64,000 bases of DNA from Whitmania pigra (lineage: Eukaryota > Annelida > Clitellata > Hirudinida > Haemopidae): assembly GCA_021613335.1 (NCBI GenBank), contig JAJTWR010000182.1:1351001-1415000 (forward strand). The letters are read 5' to 3'. A model generated the notes under the pieces. The model was not told the DNA's origin. It made no database searches and saw only the letters and a list, made by a program, of their open reading frames with translations. Shown piece by piece: positions 57,701 through 64,000 of the stretch. Position 1 is the first letter of the stretch. Each line of letters opens with the position of its first letter. A program made the translations under genes and the position numbers.

Positions 57701-59455
57701 GGAGATCTGACTGAATGAATACGGCGATGAAAGCGCGATGGCGATAAATCAAAATCGAATTGGTTTTTCATTCGCATTTGTTATTAACATTGCCCTCTAT
57801 TTTCCTTCAGGCTGAATAATACGATAAATAAACTTAAATGATGGTGATTATTATTTTCTTTGACCTTTGGTTGAAGGTTATGCTTATTCAGTCTGCAACC
57901 ATGGAATTGTAAAATAGTTCCGGCCAACTCAAATCATCAGAAATATTGTATTATAGTACCACCCATATCTCGCAAATCTCATTAAAATCTGTTTGTTTCC
58001 GTATTCTTGGTGGCGAAAGTAAGAATTGAATTAAAAATCAATGACATACTGACGACATTATCATATCGTGTCAATGGAAATGAACTGCTTGAAATTCAAA
58101 GCATGTCTAATTCATAGTTCGTATTATGTGCATGTTTTGCCTCGCTAGACTTCGCTGGTCACAGATGGTGATGATGATTTTGGCGGTGGTGTAGATGATA
58201 ATGATGAAAATCATTAACTGCCGTTATTGATTAATAACTAATAACCCCATTAATGTGAATGTTGAAGGAGATGACAGAGAAGTAGACAGAAAGGGAATAT
58301 CGTGCAGATGGTTCCGTTACATGATGGATGTTCTCAAGCGGAAAGAAATTCTCTAAATGTCAAGCGGTTTGTTATTGAGATCCAAGAAGTTGAAATTCTG
58401 TCAGAGGATGGGAAAATAATTTGATTTATGAACTTGAATTTCGAACCCACCAATTTCGAACCGTTTGCATGACGACTTTTAAGCGATTTTAAGAAAACGG
58501 CGTACAAGAAAAAAAATGGATTCTTACTGCATTCAAAAAATTTTATTTCAAATTTAAAAAAAAACAAAACTTGCTTTTATAAATATTCAATTTACTTCTA
58601 ATGGAATTCGACTAAAAGACAGAAATTGGCTGACTTCCTCTCACCTTTCATAACTCGTGCATTGTTCCTTCTCCACCTCACTGAAAGCTCCAAACTGGAT
58701 TTCACTGGACACTCGATGGAACCATTCTTCCAAAGGTGGAGCCTCTGATTTTTCAGGTTTTCGTCGAGGTATGGAGGAACTGTTGTGGGAAAAGTTGAAA
58801 GTCATTAAAGTGATTTAAACAAAATATTTTTGGATTTGAAATATTAAAAGGGCCCTAAATGGACCAAAAGATTGTTAGGTTGTTAAGATTCATGGTATTA
58901 AGTGACTAAATGATCTACTTATTAATTGTTGAAGTATTTACGAAGAGGCGAACGAAAAATTATGATTGTACGTCTCCGTAAACATGTTTTCAAGACATCA
59001 TTATTTTTAAAATAACAGAAAAAAAAATCTATTTTTGGTCAAACCTCAACTCAGATCGTAAATCATTTAGTTGAGAAAATATTACAATTCGTTTAAAATC
59101 GCTTGAAGGTTTTCCATACAAAAATAAAGAAGAAATTCCTCTCATTTTGTTGTCAAGTAGCTGCTGAACACGCACGCGACTGGGCTGAAATCTCGGGTGG
59201 ATTTTGAAAGCAACAAGTTTAATTGAAAACGAAGCGAAGGAGTTTTTAGTAATTTGCAGGTGGTTTTGTGCCGGTGGTCCACTTAATTAAAATGGTTGAT
59301 TGAAATAATGCTTGATTGAAATTATGATGAGTGGTTGAAACCAACCGTAGACAACGACAGATATTGTCTTCGTCTCATCATTCACTCTGCAAGTGTAATT
59401 GCCTGAGTTTTCTTCCTTCAGAGAATCCAGCTGGAGCTCCAGTAGGTCATCTCCC
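51300..59455 (-). CDS. NCAM / Fasciclin II / LeechCAM-type adhesion molecule (5' end missing)
   Basis: Sixteen exons, high to low: 59455-59346, 58779-58645, 57559-57422, 57355-57243, 57066-56901, 56826-56684, 56478-56328, 56246-56044, 55836-55743, 55208-55080, 54663-54616, 54445-54320, 54236-54106, 53818-53653, 51783-51582 and 51372-51300. Phases agree; about 709 residues. Domains in order: second half of Ig1 (ENSGNYTCRV), Ig2 (exons 2-3), Ig3 (4-5, DAGNYTCEAS), Ig4 (6-7), Ig5 (8-9, LTCEVF...ITWMRN), FN3-1 (10-12), FN3-2 (13-14), then a membrane helix AGWLLGIVFGVLLVVCILVD followed by LACYAANGCG, like the VD-TCYF-NKCG of NCAM. Five Ig plus two FN3 is the NCAM/Fas2/apCAM/LeechCAM plan, a homophilic neuronal adhesion protein. 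Each Ig is split across two exons. Ig3 and Ig4 lack the usual core Trp. The signal peptide and first half of Ig1 were not found in the window. Confidence 0.9.
54718..54838. repeat. AAT/AAC trinucleotide tract
   Basis: AATAAT with periodic AACAAT interruptions. It lies in the intron between exons 10 and 11 (in transcription order) of the NCAM-type gene. Confidence 0.95.
55550..55715 (+). repeat. SINE-like dispersed repeat, copy 3
   Basis: Begins TTTATATAGCGCCATACGCA and contains GAGGCGCTTCTTG, GCAGACTGGGTTTCGAACACGACGC and ATTACCGCCGTATGC, shared in the same order with copies 1 and 2. It lies in an intron of the NCAM-type gene, opposite to its transcription. Confidence 0.75.
57356..57421 (-). 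other. Short GC-AG intron, 66 bp
   Basis: The exon 3/exon 4 junction of the NCAM-type gene keeps frame only if the intron starts CCAAG|GCTAGT and ends TTCAG|ATCC. Reading through meets TAG directly. The neighbouring GT dinucleotides give the wrong phase or a stop. Confidence 0.6.
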
Positions 59456-59823
59456 CTGGAATCAAATGATAGAAATTAATATTACTAGTACTAAATTATA
59501 ATATTATAATTACCAAATTAAATTGTTACTATTTAGTTATAATATTAACATTTTTGCCATTATTAAGCTCTACATGTGACGACGAATTGAGGAGACATTG
59601 ATTAAATGAAATAATTTAGTTTCTTGAATTATACCAATTCATTCATCAACATTTCCATCATCATCATCACCATCATCGTCGTCGTCATTACAGCAGATCG
59701 GGTCTTCAGCGCTGAAGTGGATTACATCGTCAGCGCCTAAAAACATCGACTGGAATTTCCAGACCGCCTCAATATCTGCCTCTCTCCTGGAAATGGGCGT
59801 AACGCGTGGATCGGCATGGCAAC

Positions 59824-59838
59824 GGTTGCTAGGCAACC
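59824..59838. promoter_or_regulatory. RFX X-box-like palindrome
   Basis: GGTTGCTAGGCAACC is a perfect inverted repeat of GGTTGC about TAG, fitting the RFX X-box pattern. An additional half-site-like CATGGCAAC precedes it directly (59815-59823). It lies in the presumed intron upstream of the first recognised NCAM-type exon. Confidence 0.45.
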
Positions 59839-60077
59839 AGTCGCTTACTTAACGAAAATCGTTCATCCGACTAGCGCTTTACTGGGATAGAAAAAATACT
59901 TCGAGGCAAAAAGTCTGATTGGATGGCTGGGCAAAAAAATCATGTCACGAAAAAAAAAATGAAAAATTGAAGGATGGTGATGGCAGTCTCGAAGCACTAT
60001 CATTTGTTTCTTATCAATTGGAAATATCTTCGTCATCACACCAGTCAGCCTCGCCATCGTCGCTACCTTTATGATTG

Positions 60078-60116
60078 TCATCGTCGTCGTCGTCATCATC
60101 ATCATCATCATCATCG

Positions 60117-60152
<36 letters not shown>

Positions 60153-60153
60153 G
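60078..60153. repeat. CAT/CGT trinucleotide tract
   Basis: GTCGTC turning into CATCAT. Confidence 0.9.
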
Positions 60154-60857
60154 TCATTATTTTGTTGTTTGCAAGGATTTACCAGGAGAGTAGGTGGAAA
60201 GAATTTCCCGACGAGTGATTATTCACTCCTGTTTACGAGACAAGGACAAATGAAGGTCGGAATATTGTTTTAAAATTTATTTTAAAGTTTCGATCACGTG
60301 AGCAATCGGCTGGTTCGTCAGGAATTATCTTTTAATTGAAATCGTTTTTAATCGAAAATCAAATTTTGACTCTGCACAAAGATTACATTTGTAAGTGGCA
60401 TTAGGTGGATGGTATTTTCTGTTAATGCCTAAAATTTATGATTCCACATATTTAAACTAATTTTGCACTAAATTCACTTATTTTAAATTAAATTAAATTA
60501 ATAAGCTAATACATAATATAATATGCTTATTACCTGCTGTTACAATGTTATTACCTGTTAAGTTATACATAAATATTGTATTACAAATAAGCATTAAATT
60601 GTTTGAAAATTAATAGAAAATAATCAAAGCCTAAAATAATTAAGTCTGAATTTCTTTTATTAAACTCAGAAATGTTTGGAATCACACAGCAAGAGAGACA
60701 GCACCCATTTGGGGTTTGCAATGGAAACGTAAGCGCTGAAGATGGAGAAGAGAGATCGTGATGATGAAGTGAGAGGATGAAGCAAGCAGAGTTCAATGCA
60801 TGGAAACCGTTTTTTTTTAGACTATCGTTTTTGACTGATGCAATGTTCCACACAATT

Positions 60858-60924
60858 GGAAGTGATGATGATGATGGTGATGATGACGATGATGGTGGTG
60901 GTGGTAGTGCTGCTACTGATGGTG

Positions 60925-60966
<42 letters not shown>
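60858..60966. repeat. GAT/GGT trinucleotide tract
   Basis: GATGAT with a GGTGGTGGT block in the middle. It ends in about 36 bp of pure GAT. Confidence 0.9.
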
Positions 60967-61035
60967 CATCTAGCTGGGCTTCTTTACACCAGTCACACAT
61001 TCGTTCGATTAATCGTTCATTAGTCATCTGCCGGT

Positions 61036-61092
61036 GTAACCATCATCATCGTCGCCATCATCATCGTCGCCATCATCATCATCGCCATCTCT
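61036..61092. repeat. CAT/CGCCAT repeat
   Basis: ATCATCGTCGCCATC units in three near-identical copies. Confidence 0.85.
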
Positions 61093-61228
61093 CTTCAGTC
61101 ATCGATTAGCCTCCTAAATAAAGCAGTCCTTTTCTATTTGTGGTGAACCAATAAAGCGAACATTTGTTCGAATTACTCAAATATTTTAATTTCATTGCAA
61201 TAAATCTTGAGCACGTGGCATCTCCCAT

Positions 61229-61271
61229 CATCATCATCATCATCGTCACCATCACCATCATCATCACCACC

Positions 61272-61325
<54 letters not shown>

Positions 61326-61350
61326 TTCTTCGTCGTCGTCGTCCTCGTCA
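61229..61350. repeat. CAT/CAC/CGT trinucleotide tract
   Basis: CATCAT, a pure CAC block, CATCAT again, then CGTCGT. Confidence 0.92.
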
Positions 61351-61869
61351 TCACTCTCGGTGTGTTCTTCGCGATGGATTGAAATGTGGAACGAGGGTTT
61401 AAAAGTTGTTTTTTATTTAAACTATGAAAAACATTATTTTGTTTCGAGGAACAGATTTATTTAACAACATCAGATTTAATTATCACGTTTAGTATCAGAA
61501 AAATTAAAATTGTACAGCAGCTATGCATATATGTATATTTGCTTATTATGCTAATGCTATCATGAATATTAATAGTGGTATAAAAATAGAAATTTTTCGC
61601 ATTACGAATCTTTAAAGGAGAGCGTTATTTTCGTCGCTTTTAAATTTTAATTTTCATGAAAATCTTTTTGAAAAAAAAAATTTAAGATCTTTTAAAAAAC
61701 ATGCATTACATCAAAAACAGTTTACAAGTAATAATTGAGTAATAATATCACCAAGTTATAAAGAATTATTATTGTTAATAATACTTCATCACCAAGTTAT
61801 AAGCGATTATCAAGGGTTCAATCGATCCAAGTGCAATGGCCGTGGTGATCTCGTCTGCCATCTGCACCA

Positions 61870-62040
61870 GGTTAGCATTAGTTAGTTGATTACTTATTAT
61901 AATTAGTTAGTTGATTACTTATTATAATTAGTTAGTTGATTACTTATTATAATTAGTTAGTTGATTACTTATTATAATTAGTTAGTTCATTACTTATTAT
62001 AATTAGTTAGTTGATTACTTATTTATCATAATTATTTAGT
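61870..62040. repeat. 25-bp minisatellite (GTTGATTACTTATTATAATT)
   Basis: GTTGATTACT starts at 61885 and 61910 and then every 25 bp, about six copies. The last is diverged (TTATCATAATTATTTAG). Confidence 0.93.
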
Positions 62041-63133
62041 AATCAACTAAAATCAATTGAAATTCACGTGGAAGTCCTAGTTTGACGGTGAGCAAATGAC
62101 TCAATTGTTTTCGACACCTTTATTGCTTTACCGTCGTACTCCTGGTCGGTGAGTTATTTTTACTTTTGGTCACGTGATGAGACGACATATTTTGAACTGT
62201 CTTTAATGGTTTTCTATACGCTCACACACGAACACATAAACATGCACATAAGTCTCAATATATGTGTCAACATCCGTACACAACAATCCAATTGAACATT
62301 TGACGCTATGCACACGACACTTTATAAATTAATTATTAATTAAATTAATTATTATTGTAAGCGATATTTGTGAAAGATAAGGACTACCTCATAATTACAT
62401 CCATCATCAGACATATTACACATACTTCCTTAAACACACATTTCATACAAGCTTGTATACTTCAAGTATATACTGTGACATCTATAGCTGTCATCTGTTC
62501 ATTTTTTTTTCAAATTTGAGAATGTCAAATATACGCTGACGCATAGGATCGGCATGGAGTATTGGTTTTCAACTGAGAAGCCAGTCAGTCAGTCAGTAAC
62601 ATGTAGTAGCTACACGAGCTACAGGTGGTAACCTTAGGAACTACAAATGGTTACCGCGACAACCTCAAGTGGTAGGTGTGGTGAAGATATGGTGATAAGT
62701 TTACTGCGTGGGAAGACACGGTTGAGAACAACAGCAGATAGTGAAACAAACGGAGAAATCATTTCACCTTTCCTTTTGACCTCTGACCTTTTGAACTTCA
62801 GGAGCTTAATAAAGAATCACTGAGTTGAGGAAATTTTCACATGGCAAAGAAAAAAAAGCGGAGAGATGTGGAGAAAGTGAGGGAAGAACTTCAAGAAAAA
62901 AACCCCGATGATCTTTTTTGAACTATCAAAGGAGTATGAGAGATGGGAATGTTTCGTTTCAAGACTGGAAGTTATAGCAATAATATCTTATTATTATTAT
63001 ATATGTCATACTTTTATTATTATTATTATCGTAACCAATTTAACAGGCATACCTAATGTTCCTTTCTTATTTTGACAAAATTTACTTTTAATTAAAGCGT
63101 TGTTTGTCTTGTAAACACTGATAAATAGAATTA

Positions 63134-63417
63134 TTAACTAATATTACTTTATTAATTAATATTACTTTATTAATTAATATTACTTTATTAATTAATATTA
63201 CTTTATTAATAAATATTACTTTATTAATAAATATTACTTTATTAATAAATATTACTTTATTAATAAATATTACTTTATTAATAAATATTACTTTATTAAT
63301 AAATATTACTTTATTAATAAATATTACTTTATTAATTAATATTACTTTATTAATAAATATTACTTTATTAATAAATATTACTTTATTAATAAATATTACT
63401 TTATTAATAAATATTAC
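63134..63417. repeat. 18-bp minisatellite A (ATTAATAAATATTACTTT)
   Basis: About 16 copies of an 18-bp unit. Two versions, ATTAATTAATATTACTTT and ATTAATAAATATTACTTT, alternate in blocks. On the minus strand it forms an open frame of repeated VIFINK, which is not a gene. Confidence 0.96.
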
Positions 63418-63565
63418 GATGGCATCAAATACCGTGTCAATCAAGTATAATCACATTTATTGCAATAAAAAAAACGAACAAGCAGTTTGTATGAGAAATC
63501 GAGCAAGTATTTGAGCTTGTAAAGAAAAATAATTTGACAAATTAATCTCTTTCTTGTTCTGCTTT

Positions 63566-63790
63566 AGAGGTATTATAAGTTACAGAGGTATTATAAGTTA
63601 CAGAGGTATTATATTTAGAGAGGTATTATAAGTTACAGAGGTATTATAAGTTACAGAGGTATTATAAGTTACAGAGGTATTATAAGTTACAGAGGTATTA
63701 TAAGTTACAGAGGTATTATAAGTTACAGAGGTATTATAAGTTACAGAGGTATTATAAGTTACAGAGGTATTGTAAGTTACAGAGCTATTA
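63566..63790. repeat. 18-bp minisatellite B (AGAGGTATTATAAGTTAC)
   Basis: About 12 copies with exact 18-bp spacing. One copy reads ATATTTAG instead of ATAAGTTAC and the last copies carry single substitutions. It is unrelated in sequence to minisatellite A, 150 bp away. Confidence 0.96.
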
Positions 63791-64000
63791 CAAACTTTAT
63801 GTAAATCCTCTATATCTTTATTTTATAAACAATGCAATTTGAACGTAGTACATCTTCCAGACGTTGCTTATCTAATATATTTAAGATATTTGATATATTT
63901 ATTACTTTATTTTTTAATGAATTCATCGTGCTAAATCCTCTCTGACAGTCAGCACTCGACACTTGAAAGGCCAAACAAAACAGCCACCAAAAAATCTACT

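Larger units (their letters stand above)
59456..64000. other. Right flank, probably intron 5' of the NCAM-type gene
   Basis: No further Ig-type exon or signal peptide is recognised on the minus strand. If the 5' exons lie outside the window, this is a long first or second intron. It contains CAT/GAT tracts, 25- and 18-bp minisatellites and an RFX-like palindrome. Confidence 0.5.

Noticed and set aside
59639..59836. Possible extra upstream exon of the NCAM-type gene
   Set aside because: The frame has an acceptor-like TTTCCAG but lacks the Cys/Trp pattern of an Ig domain first half and runs into a poly-Asp repeat.
63088..63444. Minus-strand frame of repeated VIFINK
   Set aside because: An 18-bp minisatellite (a multiple of three) keeps any frame open; no start context or domain.

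Overview
The window looks like nuclear DNA of an animal, most likely a lophotrochozoan and possibly an annelid such as a leech. The genes have many exons with GT-AG introns, the non-coding DNA is AT-rich, an interstitial stretch carries the CCCTAA/TTAGGG telomere motif (not the arthropod TTAGG), and simple repeats are extremely abundant: ATGG/CCAT, CATT/ATTC, CAT/GAT and AAT. The species is an inference; no species-specific marker was identified.

Layout. 1-19131 is a gene-poor flank with microsatellites, four minisatellites, one nearly intact but non-autonomous hAT DNA transposon (5221-6532, with an 8-bp target duplication) and an interstitial telomere tract. 19132-21477 (+) is a single-exon, Kekkon-like LRR + Ig transmembrane receptor. 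26033-26808 (+) is a three-exon gene for a 125-aa protein with a CS/Hsp20-like fold. 29933-32657 (+) is a three-exon MAB21L1/2 orthologue of 359 aa. 38680-41136 (-) is a six-exon cyclin I (355 aa). 42197-48119 (+) is an eight-exon PRKX/Pka-C3-type AGC kinase (372 aa), divergent from cyclin I across about 1.06 kb. 51300-59455 (-) holds the last 16 exons of an NCAM/Fasciclin II/LeechCAM-type adhesion molecule (five Ig domains, two FN3 domains, one membrane segment). Its 5' end, with the signal peptide and the first half of Ig1, lies beyond the right edge or was not found.

There is no operon-like organisation; these are independent developmental or neuronal genes. Two are cell-surface receptors of the LRR-Ig and Ig-FN3 classes, one is a developmental regulator (MAB21), and one divergent pair combines a cyclin with a kinase. 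All exon models were built by hand from splice sites, reading-frame continuity and remembered family consensus, without transcript data.

The most useful second-look items are: the complete hAT element; a dispersed SINE-like family with three good copies and two fragments; an apparent 66-bp GC-AG intron and alternative cytoplasmic ends in the NCAM-type gene; the small CS-fold gene; a 10-bp-period minisatellite expected to bend DNA just after the kinase gene; and two unrelated 18-bp minisatellites side by side near the right edge. I did not find a convincing new biological system.
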